NCBI RefSeq assembly: GCF_017654485.1
Contig: NZ_CP061091.1
Coordinates: forward strand, 1,687,501-1,751,500
Reading direction: 5' to 3'
Length of the DNA stretch: 64,000 nt
DNA from: Roseomonas marmotae
GTDB taxonomy: Bacteria; Pseudomonadota; Alphaproteobacteria; Acetobacterales; Acetobacteraceae
Shown here: in pieces, positions 52,100-61,257 of the stretch
Layout: every line of letters begins with the position of its first letter
How positions within the stretch are numbered: the stretch's first letter is position 1
Made by a program: the position numbers and the translations under genes
The notes under the pieces: model-generated
What the model saw: only the letters and a program-made list of their open reading frames with translations
What the model was told of the DNA's origin: nothing
The model's database searches: none

Positions 52100-54176
52100 G
52101 GCTTGAACCCGCGCCGGCCGGAATGGTGGTGGAGGTCAGGCGCAGCGGCACGGGCGGCGGCAGGCTGCCGGGCACGGGGGCCAGGGGCAAGGCGCGCGGT
52201 GCCGGGGGCTGAAGCGCCTGCGCCGGGGCGGCGGGCTGCCGCGCGGGCGGTGCCGGACGCGGTGCGGGGGCGGGCGGGCGCGTGCTACTGGCGGGAGAGA
52301 CCGCGGCACTGGCGGGCGTATTGGCCGCCGAGGGCCTGCCCGGGGCGGAGGGCGCGCCGCGCGGTTGCAGCGGGATGCTGGTGGCCGCCAGCAGGGCCGG
52401 GTTGTTCGGGTCCTCTGGCACCAGCCCCAGCACCGGGGCGATGCGGCTGACCACGGTATGCGCCGCCGGCGCCGCCACCCAGCCGGCCGTGGCATAGCCA
52501 TGCGACCGCGCATTGGCCTGCGGGTTGTCGATCATCACATAGAGGGCATAGCGCGGCGCATGCATCGGGAAGGCACCCACCAGCGCCGCGATGCGCTGGT
52601 TCATCAGGTAGCCGCCGCGCGGACCGGTTTTCTGCGCCGTGCCGGTCTTGCCACCCAGGAAGTAGCCGGGCACCTCGGCCGACCTCGCGGAGCCGTCGGT
52701 GACCACGAGCCGCATCAGCTTGCGCATCGTGGCGCTGGTCTGCTCGCTGACGACGCGCCGGCCCGGCCGCTCGGTGCCCGGCGGCTGCGCCAGCAGCGTC
52801 GGCTCACGCAGGATGCCCCCGTTGGCGAGTGCGGAGATGCCGGTGACGACATGCATCGGCGTCACGCTGATGCCATGGCCGTAGGAGATCGTGACCATGT
52901 TGATCTCCTTCCAGGAACTGGCCGGAGGCACCAGCGGCAGCGCGCGCTCCGGCACCTCCAGGGGGACGCGGGAGAGCATGCCGATGTTCTTCAGGAACTC
53001 CCGCTGCCGCTCCGGCCCGAAGCCCATCGCCATATGCGCGGCGCCGAGGTTGGAGGAATAGGCCATGACCTCCGGGAAGCTCAGCCAGCGGTTCTTGCCC
53101 TTGTAGTCGGTGATGGTGAAGCGGCCGTAGCGCAGCGGCCTGCTGGCATCGTAGCGGCTGCTATAGGCATTGCCCGTGCCGTATTCGAGCGCCGCCGCCG
53201 CCGTCAGCAGCTTGAAGGTCGAACCCGGCTCATAGACTCCCACCGTGGCGCGGTTGAAGCGTTGGTCGGCGGTGGCCTCGCCGATGTCGTTGGCGTCGTA
53301 ATCCGGCAGGCTGACCATGCCGAGCACTTCGGCGGTGTTGATGTCCAGCACCACCCCGGCACCGCCGATGCCATTGAAGTCCGAGATGGCCCGATGCACC
53401 GCGTCGCGCAGCGCCAGCTGCACGCGCACGTCGAGGGACAGGCGCAGCGGCTTGTTCAGCTCCGTCCGCAGCCGGTCGTCGAAGCTCCGCTCGATGCCAG
53501 AGAGTCCCTTGCCGTCCACATCGACATTGCCGAGCAGATGCACGGCCGCGCGCCCCTGCGGATAGTAGCGGCGCTCCGCATATTCGAAATCGACGCCGGC
53601 GATGCCAAGATTGATGATCCCCTGCTGCTCGCGCGGCGTCAGGCTGCGGGTGACATAGACGAAGCCGCGATCGCCGGAGAGCCGTTCGATCAGCCTCTCG
53701 CGGTCCAGCTGCGGCAGCACGCTGCGGAGCTTGTCCGCCACCTGCGCCGGGTTGGCGATGACGCGCGGATTGGCGGTCAGCGCCGTGATCGGCAGCGACA
53801 TCGCCAGCACCTCGCCATTGCGGTCGGTGATGGGCGCGCGGCTGGCCGGGTGTTCGGAGGGCGGCGCAACAGCGCGCAGCGCGGCCTGCAGCCGCACCGG
53901 CTCGGCCGGGTTCAGCAGCGTCGCATGGGTCAGTTTCAGCGCCACCGCCAGGAACAGCGCGCCGAAGCCGAGCGATGCCACCACCAGCCGCCCCCGGCTC
54001 TTCTCCAGTTGCGTGCGGCGCAGCAGGTCCGGCTGGCTGATATGCACATTGGTTGGGCGATGCGGCCGGCGCGAACCGGCGGCTGCCCCCTCCTGCGGCA
54101 ATACCGCCGGCTGGCGCAGATGCCCCTGGCCACGGAGAGGCACCGAATCTGGAGAAGGAGGGGGCAGGTCGTGCAT
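52086..54176 (-). CDS. ftsI: peptidoglycan D,D-transpeptidase FtsI (PBP3)
   Basis: Septal class B penicillin-binding protein. Of its 696 residues the first 60 form a long Pro/Arg-rich cytoplasmic part; one transmembrane helix follows (about 62-82). The pedestal domain starts RAPITDRNGEVLAMSLPI. The transpeptidase domain has STFK at 319-322, SSN at 374-376 and KTGT at 510-513. From about residue 600 a Pro/Ala-rich tail of nearly 100 residues extends beyond the normal C-terminus. It lies five bases after ftsL and is followed by overlapping murE. Confidence 0.95.
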   Translation of the reverse strand: MHDLPPPSPDSVPLRGQGHLRQPAVLPQEGAAAGSRRPHRPTNVHISQPDLLRRTQLEKSRGRLVVASLGFGALFLAVALKLTHATLLNPAEPVRLQAALRAVAPPSEHPASRAPITDRNGEVLAMSLPITALTANPRVIANPAQVADKLRSVLPQLDRERLIERLSGDRGFVYVTRSLTPREQQGIINLGIAGVDFEYAERRYYPQGRAAVHLLGNVDVDGKGLSGIERSFDDRLRTELNKPLRLSLDVRVQLALRDAVHRAISDFNGIGGAGVVLDINTAEVLGMVSLPDYDANDIGEATADQRFNRATVGVYEPGSTFKLLTAAAALEYGTGNAYSSRYDASRPLRYGRFTITDYKGKNRWLSFPEVMAYSSNLGAAHMAMGFGPERQREFLKNIGMLSRVPLEVPERALPLVPPASSWKEINMVTISYGHGISVTPMHVVTGISALANGGILREPTLLAQPPGTERPGRRVVSEQTSATMRKLMRLVVTDGSARSAEVPGYFLGGKTGTAQKTGPRGGYLMNQRIAALVGAFPMHAPRYALYVMIDNPQANARSHGYATAGWVAAPAAHTVVSRIAPVLGLVPEDPNNPALLAATSIPLQPRGAPSAPGRPSAANTPASAAVSPASSTRPPAPAPRPAPPARQPAAPAQALQPPAPRALPLAPVPGSLPPPVPLRLTSTTIPAGAGSSLAPR

Positions 54177-54181
54177 GGAGA

Positions 54182-55024
54182 TCAGCGCACCGGCACGGGC
54201 GCGGCCAGCGGAACCGGCGGCGCCAGAGTGCCGCGCGCCGCGAGGCCGAGGGAGGAACCGGTGGGCACGCCGATCCGCGCGCCGGTGCCGGGCTGGGGCA
54301 GGGTGCCGGCATTGGCGCTGTTGATGGGCAGGTGGATGGCCTGCCGCAGCAGGCCGCTGGAGCGCGCCTCGGCCACCACCGGCTCACGCGGCGCCTCCCG
54401 CAGCGCCACCGTCTCGGCGCGCGGCGTGGGGGCGGGAACCGGGCGGCGGCGCGGCTCCTCGCGGGTGGCGACGACGACAGGGGCCGGGCTGCGCGCGGGC
54501 TCGGCGCGCACCGTTTCGACCCGGGGTGCGGGGGCGGGGCGGGTCACCGGGCGCGGCGTGGCCGGCATGCTCGCCGCCAGGGCGGTGGCCTCGGCTGGGG
54601 CCGGCGTGACGGAAGATGGCTTTGCCTCGGCCACGGCGGCCGGGGCTGCGGCGGCCGGAGCCTCGCCGGCCGGTTCCGCCGCGGCCAGGGCCGTCTCGGG
54701 CGCGGAGCCGAACAGGTTCACCGGACCGGCGAAGGCGATGGCGGTGGGCAGGTGGCGGTCCACGTCCTGCAGCCGGACGAACTGCGCGGGCTGCATCGTC
54801 TCCAGCGGCAGGTACTTCTGCGCCACCTGGCGCAGCCGCTCCGGCTCGTTCAGCAGGGCCCACTCGGCCCTCAGCACCTGGGTGCGGTCACGCGCCTGCT
54901 CGATGCGCCTGGTCAGGTCGCGCAACTCTCGGTCCAATTGCCGGGCCGAGTCCTCGGCGCGATAGACGTTCCAGCCCACGACGCAGAAAGCCGTGATGGC
55001 AATGACGGTCAGGGGGCGGAACAT
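54182..55024 (-). CDS. ftsL: cell division protein FtsL with long Ala/Pro-rich tail
   Basis: A bitopic divisome protein. The first 100 residues are a normal FtsL: one transmembrane helix ([20 protein letters not shown]), then a coiled coil ([20 protein letters not shown]) and the motif [20 protein letters not shown] followed by [13 protein letters not shown]. The remaining 180 residues are Ala/Pro/Arg-rich and of low complexity, more than doubling the usual length; they would lie in the periplasm. Its start overlaps the rsmH end by 16 bases. Confidence 0.88.
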   Translation of the reverse strand: MFRPLTVIAITAFCVVGWNVYRAEDSARQLDRELRDLTRRIEQARDRTQVLRAEWALLNEPERLRQVAQKYLPLETMQPAQFVRLQDVDRHLPTAIAFAGPVNLFGSAPETALAAAEPAGEAPAAAAPAAVAEAKPSSVTPAPAEATALAASMPATPRPVTRPAPAPRVETVRAEPARSPAPVVVATREEPRRRPVPAPTPRAETVALREAPREPVVAEARSSGLLRQAIHLPINSANAGTLPQPGTGARIGVPTGSSLGLAARGTLAPPVPLAAPVPVR

Positions 55025-55956
55025 GTGGCCTCCTCAATCTTCTCGATGGCCCGCAGCCGGGCGGAACGGGCACGCGGGTTGGCCGATGTCTCGGCCTCCC
55101 CAGGACGCAAGGCGTTGTTGATGACCAGTCGGAAGGGCGCAGCCTTCCGCTGGGACTCCACCATCGGCAGGTAGCGGGACACTCCGGGCGCACGGCCGGC
55201 GGCCTGCTGCATGAAGCGCTTCACCAGCCGGTCTTCCAGCGAGTGGAAGGCCACCACCACCAGCCGCCCACCGGGCGCCAGCAGCTCGGCGGCGGCGGCG
55301 AGGCCGCGTTCCACCTCGCCCAGCTCGTCATTCACCTTCAGGCGCAGCGCCTGGAAGGAGCGGGTGGCGCTGTCCTGGCCGGATGGGTCACGCGGCATGC
55401 AGGAATGGATGATGCGCACCAGCTGCGAGGTGGTCTCGATCGGCGCCTCCTTGCGGGCGGCCACGATCGTGCGGGCGATGCGGCGGGAATGCCGCTCCTC
55501 ACCCAGCTGCCACAGGATATCGGCCAGTTCGGCTTCCGGCAGGCGGTTCACCAGATCGGCGGCGGAGGGACCGGACTTCTCCATCCGCATGTCGAGCGGG
55601 CCGTCGAAGCGGAAGCTGAAGCCACGCTCCGCCTGATCGATCTGGAAGGAGGAGATGCCGAGATCGAGCACCACGCCGTCGAATTGCCCGACACCCTGAT
55701 CGCGCATCAGTTGCAGCATGTCGCCGAAGCGGCCCTGCACCAGATGCAGCCGGCCCGGAAAACGCGCGGCGACCTGGGCCCCGCGGGCAATGGCATCGGG
55801 GTCGCGGTCGATGGCGTGAAGCGTGCACGCGGCGGCCGAGAGGATGGCGCTGGCATAACCGCCGCCCCCGAAGGTGCCGTCCAGATAGATGCCGCCGTCG
55901 CGCGGTGCCAGCGTTTGCAGGACTTCGTCCAGCATTACGGGAATGTGACCGCTCAT
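55009..55956 (-). CDS. rsmH: 16S rRNA (cytosine(1402)-N(4))-methyltransferase
   Basis: Methylates C1402 of 16S rRNA in the P site; also called MraW. It has 315 residues starting [23 protein letters not shown] motif I is [16 protein letters not shown]; others are [33 protein letters not shown], the catalytic-region [20 protein letters not shown] and [20 protein letters not shown]. It overlaps mraZ by four bases. Confidence 0.97.
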   Translation of the reverse strand: MSGHIPVMLDEVLQTLAPRDGGIYLDGTFGGGGYASAILSAAACTLHAIDRDPDAIARGAQVAARFPGRLHLVQGRFGDMLQLMRDQGVGQFDGVVLDLGISSFQIDQAERGFSFRFDGPLDMRMEKSGPSAADLVNRLPEAELADILWQLGEERHSRRIARTIVAARKEAPIETTSQLVRIIHSCMPRDPSGQDSATRSFQALRLKVNDELGEVERGLAAAAELLAPGGRLVVVAFHSLEDRLVKRFMQQAAGRAPGVSRYLPMVESQRKAAPFRLVINNALRPGEAETSANPRARSARLRAIEKIEEATCSAP

Positions 55957-56432
55957 GTTGCGCCGCCCGGATTCGTGGAGAGAGGGGGAGAGGCGCGCAT
56001 GGTCAGCCCACGCTCGCGGGCGCGGGCCCGGGCTTCCTCGGTATATCGCTTGGCCGCCGCGGGCTCCCAGATCTGGAAGATCTTGCCCAACCCGACGAAG
56101 GAGATGGATTCGCCGAGACCGGCATGCGTGATCAGTTCCTCCGGCAGAAGAATGCGGCCCTCACCGTCGGGGCGCATGGGGAAGGCATCGGCGAAGAGGG
56201 CGGCCGCCATGTCGTCCTGGGCATCGGAGAAGATGTCGAACTGGTCCATGCTGCCGGCCATCTGCTCGAAAGCCGGCATCGGCCAGGCCTCCAGGCAGGG
56301 CGCCCGATGGGAAGGGCGGAGCACGATCTCATCGGTCCCGAGACGCGCCAATTCGGCGCGGAACGGGGCAGGGACAGAGGTCCGCCCCTTCCGATCCAGC
56401 CGATTGGTGTGTGTCCCCATGAACCGGGTCAT
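55953..56432 (-). CDS. mraZ: transcriptional regulator MraZ
   Basis: A DNA-binding SpoVT/AbrB-type protein with two MraZ repeats that represses the dcw operon. From the ATG at 56432 it has 159 residues, starting [20 protein letters not shown]. The first repeat has the conserved DRKGR; the second has [20 protein letters not shown] and [19 protein letters not shown] longer reading from 56474 adds non-conserved residues. First gene of the cluster. A three-repeat MraZ box lies about 140 bases upstream. Confidence 0.95.
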   Translation of the reverse strand: MTRFMGTHTNRLDRKGRTSVPAPFRAELARLGTDEIVLRPSHRAPCLEAWPMPAFEQMAGSMDQFDIFSDAQDDMAAALFADAFPMRPDGEGRILLPEELITHAGLGESISFVGLGKIFQIWEPAAAKRYTEEARARARERGLTMRASPPLSTNPGGAT

Positions 56433-56491
56433 TGTGTCGCCGCCAATCCCCCATCGCGGCATGCCTTGCGGCACAGCTAGACCGGAAAGCG

Positions 56492-56519
56492 GCCGGTGAA
56501 GTCCCCCGACTTCACCGGC
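56492..56519 (-). other. perfect hairpin in the mraZ leader
   Basis: GCCGGTGAAGTC (56492-56503) pairs with GACTTCACCGGC (56508-56519), 12 perfect base pairs closed by a 4-base C/G loop. It lies 60 bases upstream of the mraZ start, in the inferred mRNA leader. No T-run follows, so it does not look like a standard terminator. It may be a leader structure, a protein site or an attenuator. Confidence 0.5.
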
Positions 56520-56574
56520 TCACCCGACCATCCCGGTCCCGACCCTCAGCCCCCCCGAGCTCATGGATCGTTCA

Positions 56575-56599
56575 TGGGATGCCATGGGATATCACGGGT
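56575..56599 (+). promoter_or_regulatory. MraZ box: three TGGGN-type repeats at 10-bp spacing
   Basis: TGGGA (56575), TGGGA (56585) and CGGGT (56595) repeat with exactly 10-bp periodicity and 5-bp spacers. This is the arrangement known for MraZ binding in E. coli (three TGGGN repeats). The site lies upstream of mraZ and overlaps the best -10 candidate, which fits autorepression. The third repeat has one mismatch. Confidence 0.75.
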
Positions 56600-56615
56600 T
56601 GTAACCGCGCGGCAA
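56588..56615 (-). promoter_or_regulatory. candidate dcw promoter
   Basis: On the minus strand TTGCCG (56615-56610), a 16-base spacer and GATATC (56593-56588) form a weak sigma-70-like promoter. The start point would be near 56581, giving a leader of about 150 bases before mraZ. The -10 hexamer falls inside the MraZ box. The hexamers are poor matches, so this is tentative. Confidence 0.35.
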
Positions 56616-56716
56616 GCTCTAAACCCCACGTGGACGGAACGTGAAAACGCCATAAAACAACAGCTTGCGGCATGTGCTTCAGCACTTGCTCACAATTGAT
56701 GCAAACTGTTTCTGTG

Positions 56717-57139
56717 ATGCGTCAGACGGCCTGTAAGCCGGGTTCTGTCCGCGCACCGGATGCGACTCCGGCACGCTGGGCGACCATTCCTCTGGGACTC
56801 GGCTTACGCCGAGCCTCGCGCGGCCAACCCGGGGAACGGGGCGGAAATGCCCCTGCGGTCGGTGCCCTTTCGGGCCATCCCGCCGGTTCCCCCTATTCGG
56901 CCTTGCTCCCGGTGGGGTTTACCCTGCCGCCCCTGTCGCCAGGGGCGCGGTGCGCTCTTACCGCACCGTTTCACCCTTTCCCGCGGGACTCGCGCCGCGC
57001 GGGTGGTTTGTTTTCTGTGGCACTTTCCCTGGGGTCGCCCCCGCCGGTCGTTGACCGGCACCGTATTTCCGTGGAGCCCGGACTTTCCTCCAGCACGGGA
57101 TCGCTCCCATGCCAGCGGCCGCCCAGCCGTCTGACGCAT
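56717..57139 (-). ncRNA. rnpB: RNase P RNA (catalytic subunit, bacterial type A)
   Basis: Ribozyme that removes 5' leaders from pre-tRNAs. Read on the minus strand, conserved blocks appear in order: GAGGAAAGTCCGGGCTCC (CR-I) near the 5' end, GTGCCACAGAAA, GGGTGAAACGGTGCGGTAAG (CR-II/III area) and CCGGCTTACAG before the 3' end. The P1 helix is formed by the two ends, here a perfect 14-bp match of 57126-57139 with 56717-56730. The mature ends are likely a few bases inside these limits. It lies just upstream of the dcw promoter region on the same strand. Confidence 0.95.
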
Positions 57140-57143
57140 GGGG

Positions 57144-57172
57144 GAAGTGCGCCGCGCGCGCCGGGAAGTCAA
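57144..57172 (-). promoter_or_regulatory. candidate rnpB promoter
   Basis: On the minus strand TTGACT (57172-57167), a 17-base spacer and CACTTC (57149-57144) place a start near 57137, exactly at the 5' end of the P1 helix of RNase P RNA. The -35 is a 5/6 match; the -10 is weak, as often in GC-rich alphaproteobacteria. Confidence 0.45.
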
Positions 57173-57234
57173 TCGGCACCGGGCGTCGATTCGGCCGGCC
57201 ACGCGGGAAAGTCCGCGAGGCTTCCTGCCCGGCA

Positions 57235-57263
57235 CGCGGAGCCGCCGCCAAGGCGGCTCCGCG
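57235..57263 (-). terminator. GC-rich hairpin after the solute-binding protein gene
   Basis: CGCGGAGCCGCC (57235-57246) pairs perfectly over 12 bp with GGCGGCTCCGCG (57252-57263) around a 5-base loop. It begins four bases past the stop codon at 57268 on the minus strand. No T-run follows, but its place between this gene and the rnpB promoter supports a termination role. Confidence 0.55.
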
Positions 57264-57267
57264 CGGT

Positions 57268-58116
57268 TCAGCCGCAGCGCGGCGTATGCGGCGTGGAGTC
57301 GTGGCCCGGCAGGCCCGGCACGCCATGACCGGGGAAGGGCGTGTTCTCGGCATCGTCCTCCGCCGGCTTCACGCCGAACCACTTCTCGGACAGCTTCGCG
57401 ACGGTGCCGTCCTTCTTCATGCATTCCAGCACGTCCTCGACCTCGTTCCGCAGTGCCACATTGTCCTTGCGGAAGGGGGCGGCCCAATGCGCGCGGGTCT
57501 CCCTGATGACGAAGTCCGGCACCAGGTTCGGCGTGCGCGTGGCGGCGTAACGCACCACGGTATTGCCGCCGAGCGTGGCATAGACACGACCGCTGACCAC
57601 CGCCTGCACCGCATCCGGCTGGCTGTCGAAGGTCTGCACGGTGAAGCCGTATTTGGCGGCATTCTGCTGCGCCCAGGCATCGTAGGCCGAGCCCTTGTTC
57701 ACCGCGATCGCCTTGCCCTTCAGGTCATCCATGCTGGTGATCGGTGCCGATCCCTTGCGGATGCCGAACTGGAAGGCGGTGTAGAGATAGCCTTCGGTGA
57801 AGAGCAGATTCTCCGCGCGCTCCGGCGTCACCGTCACCGGCGCGGCCAGGAAGTCGTAGCGGCCGGCATTCAGCGCCGGCACAAGGCCGGAGAAGCTGGC
57901 GCTGTCGATGGTGATGGGGCGGCCCATGCGCTTCGCGACCTCGGTGAAGAGATCGACGTTGAAGCCCTGCACCCCACCATCGAGCTTCGGAAAGGCATGG
58001 GGGGCGAAGGTGCCGTCCACCGCGGTGCGCAGCGGGGCCTGGGCCGAGGCCGCGCCAGACAGGAGGCCAAGTGCCAGCGGCGCGGCGAGCAGGCAGGCGA
58101 GGGCGGAGATACGCAT
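57268..58116 (-). CDS. amino-acid-type ABC transporter substrate-binding protein (family 3)
   Basis: A periplasmic binding protein of 282 residues. The signal MRISALACLLAAPLALGLLS is cleaved near ASA-QAP. It has the PBP family 3 order: RTAVDGTFAPHAF, GFNVDLFTEVAKRMGRPITI, YDFLAAPVTVTPERAENLLF, DLKGKAIAVNKGSAYDAWAQ and a C-terminal GTVAKLSEKWFG. These usually bind polar amino acids. No permease or ATPase gene lies next to it, so it is an orphan component in this window. It follows mtnA on the same strand by 119 bases. Confidence 0.88.
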   Translation of the reverse strand: MRISALACLLAAPLALGLLSGAASAQAPLRTAVDGTFAPHAFPKLDGGVQGFNVDLFTEVAKRMGRPITIDSASFSGLVPALNAGRYDFLAAPVTVTPERAENLLFTEGYLYTAFQFGIRKGSAPITSMDDLKGKAIAVNKGSAYDAWAQQNAAKYGFTVQTFDSQPDAVQAVVSGRVYATLGGNTVVRYAATRTPNLVPDFVIRETRAHWAAPFRKDNVALRNEVEDVLECMKKDGTVAKLSEKWFGVKPAEDDAENTPFPGHGVPGLPGHDSTPHTPRCG

Positions 58117-58208
58117 GGTCTTCGATGCTCCTTGATGGCCATGCCGTGCGAAGAGAGACGCACGGCTTCGGCGGCCGGGTGGCCGCCTCTGCCAGCAAGA
58201 AGCGTGCA

Positions 58209-58226
58209 ACGCCGCGTGAGCGGCGT
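58209..58226 (-). terminator. hairpin after mtnA
   Basis: ACGCCGC (58209-58215) pairs with GCGGCGT (58220-58226) around GTGA. It lies 9 bases past the mtnA stop on the minus strand. The T5 run is on the other side, so on the plus strand it would read as a better intrinsic terminator; its direction is unclear. Confidence 0.35.
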
Positions 58227-58235
58227 CAGCAGTTT

Positions 58236-59348
<1,113 letters not shown>

Positions 59349-59466
59349 GAAGGCAGGGCTCCGTCCGGAGGGCCGCGTGAGCGGGCGGGGCTGAAGGGGG
59401 AAGCGGGATATAGGGGTTTTCCGCCCGACGCGTCATGCGATGCGGACAGGTGAGGGATGCGGGGGC

Positions 59467-59964
59467 TCAGATGCGCTGATGCAGGGCGCAGACGAGGGTG
59501 AAGAGGCGGCGTGCCGTCTCGAAATCCAGCCGCACCCGGCCGGCGAGGCGCCGCATCAGCAGTTCCGCGCCTTCGTTGTGCAGGCCGCGCCGGCCCATAT
59601 CGATGGTCTGGACGGTGGCGTCGCTGGCGCCGGCGGTCAGCGCCCGCTCATGGCTCTCCACCACCATGTGGTAGTCCTTGATCAGCCGGCGGAAGGGGCC
59701 GAGAGCCAGGGCCAGGGCATGCAGCGGCGTGCCGGTGACGTCGCGGATATCGAAGACCAGCCGCCCTTCCCGTACGCAGAGATGCAGCACATAGGGGCCG
59801 CGCGGCAGGTCCAGGGGGTCGAAGCAGTTGGCCATCAGCAGGTCGGCCACCGCCTGGCTGCGGTCGGCCTCGGCGTAAGGACTCGGCAGGGGCGCGTTGT
59901 CCGGCAGCTCGATCCGCGTCAGCCGCTGGCTGTCGGGGAGGGAGGCCGCCGCCGCCTCAGTCAT
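59467..59964 (-). CDS. UPF0262 family protein
   Basis: A 165-residue soluble protein of a family almost restricted to alphaproteobacteria. It has the family sequences RLTRIELPDNAPLPSPYAEA, YVLHLCVREGRLVFDIRD, LALALGPFRRLIKDYHMVVE and the end NEGAELLMRRLAGRVRLDFE followed by RRLFTLVCALHQR. The function is unknown. Its start overlaps the DUF983 gene by eight bases. Confidence 0.9.
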   Translation of the reverse strand: MTEAAAASLPDSQRLTRIELPDNAPLPSPYAEADRSQAVADLLMANCFDPLDLPRGPYVLHLCVREGRLVFDIRDVTGTPLHALALALGPFRRLIKDYHMVVESHERALTAGASDATVQTIDMGRRGLHNEGAELLMRRLAGRVRLDFETARRLFTLVCALHQRI

Positions 59965-60499
59965 CGCGTGAGTCCGTGCGGCCGGGCACCACCATCTCAG
60001 CCTCGTCGCCCAGGGGGCCCAGGCGCATCATCCAGCCCAGCACCGCGCCCTTCACGGGGCGCAGCATCAGGGTGGAGATGATGGTGAAGAGCGGCAGCCA
60101 GAGCGCCATGTGCAGCCACATCGGCGGCATCCAGGCCTTTTCCACCCAGAAGATGGGTGGCACCAGGATGTGGCCGACGATGAAGATGACGATATAGGGC
60201 GGCGCATCATCGGCCCGCAGATGCGCGAAGCCGGCGCCGCAATGCCCGCAGGCTGGCGACAGGGTCAGGAAACCGTTGAAAATACGGCCTTCCCCGCAGA
60301 CCGGGCAGCGATTGCGCGCGCCCCGCCGGATCATGGTCATGAAGCTGGGCTGGGCGCCGGAGGCCGTGCCCGCGGAGCGGTCGGGCTGCCAGCGGCGCAA
60401 AGGGACGCTCGGGGGCGAGCCGGTCATGCGAGGTTCCAGGATGGCGTTTTCCGGGGCCGTGGCGGGAGCCTCCGGATTTTGCGGTGCAATATCGGCCAT
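59957..60499 (-). CDS. DUF983 family membrane protein with zinc ribbon
   Basis: A 180-residue protein. After a Pro-rich N-terminus comes a four-Cys ribbon (C65/C68 in RNRCPVCGEGRIF, C84/C87 in SPACGHCGAG), then two transmembrane helices (PPYIVIFIVGHILVPPIFWV and MALWLPLFTIISTLMLRPVK). This is the DUF983 layout; function is not established. The ATG at 60499 has GGAGG upstream. It overlaps the UPF0262 gene by eight bases, the pair being typical in alphaproteobacteria. Divergent from the racemase gene. Confidence 0.9.
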   Translation of the reverse strand: MADIAPQNPEAPATAPENAILEPRMTGSPPSVPLRRWQPDRSAGTASGAQPSFMTMIRRGARNRCPVCGEGRIFNGFLTLSPACGHCGAGFAHLRADDAPPYIVIFIVGHILVPPIFWVEKAWMPPMWLHMALWLPLFTIISTLMLRPVKGAVLGWMMRLGPLGDEAEMVVPGRTDSRDD

Positions 60500-60555
60500 T
60501 CCGCCTCCGCGGATCAAGGGTTGCGGTGGCGGGCCGCGCCAGGGACCATGTGCAG

Positions 60556-61200
60556 ATGGCAAGCCGCATCCTCGTCATCAACCCGAACTCCTCGCAAAGC
60601 TGCACGGATGGCATCGCGCAGTCACTGCAGACCTTCGCCGCCCCGGGGCGCCCGCGCTTCGAGGTTGTGTCGCTGCCCGGTGGCCCGCCCGCCATCGTCA
60701 GCTGGCGGGACTGGTTCCGGGTGGCCGAGCCGCTCTGCCAGATGGTCGGGCGGGAGGCGGCGGAGGCCTATATCATCGCCTGCGTCTCCGACCCCGGCAT
60801 CGACGCCATCCGCACCGTTACGGACCGCCCCGTCATCGGTCCCTTCCGCGCGGCGGTGGCGGGCGCCCTGGCGCGGGCGGAGCGCTTCGGCGTGATTGCC
60901 TTCGTCGAAGCCTCCAAGGCCCGGCAGCGGCGCGTGCTGCAGGCCATGGGGGTGGAGGCGCGGCTGGCTGCCAGCATCGCCCTCAATCTGCCGATGGAAA
61001 CCCTGACCGATCCCACCGCCGCGCGCGGCGCGCTGTGCGAGACGGCCAAAGCCCTGGTGGCGGCGGGCAGCGAGGCGGTGATCCTCGGCTGCGCCGGCAT
61101 GGCCGGGCACCGCCGCGCGGTGGAGGATGCGGCGGGAGTGCCGGTGATCGAACCCTGCCAGGCGGCGGCGGCCCAGGCGCTGCTGGCGCTGGCGCCCTGA
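60556..61200 (+). CDS. Asp/Glu/hydantoin racemase family protein
   Basis: A 214-residue member of the HyuE/allantoin racemase group. It starts MASRILVINPNSSQSCTDGI, matching the IxxxNPN opening. Two catalytic cysteines are expected on opposite sides of the site: C76 in YIIACVSDPGID and C179 in AVILGCAGMAG. Both are present. It likely interconverts hydantoin or related enantiomers, supported by the N-carbamoyl amino acid hydrolase and M20 genes close by on the other strand. It is convergent with the M20 gene. Confidence 0.85.
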   Translation: MASRILVINPNSSQSCTDGIAQSLQTFAAPGRPRFEVVSLPGGPPAIVSWRDWFRVAEPLCQMVGREAAEAYIIACVSDPGIDAIRTVTDRPVIGPFRAAVAGALARAERFGVIAFVEASKARQRRVLQAMGVEARLAASIALNLPMETLTDPTAARGALCETAKALVAAGSEAVILGCAGMAGHRRAVEDAAGVPVIEPCQAAAAQALLALAP

Positions 61201-61226
61201 GGGCTGGCGCCCCGAGGGTTGCCGCC

Positions 61227-61245
61227 CCCGGTCCGGCGGGCCGGG
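61227..61245. terminator. hairpin between convergent racemase and M20 genes
   Basis: CCCGGTCC (61227-61234) pairs with GGGCCGGG (61238-61245), eight pairs including one G-U, around a 3-base loop. It sits in the 57-base gap between two convergent stops, where a shared terminator would be expected. No T-run is present. Confidence 0.35.
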
Positions 61246-61257
61246 AGCGGGCGCGGA

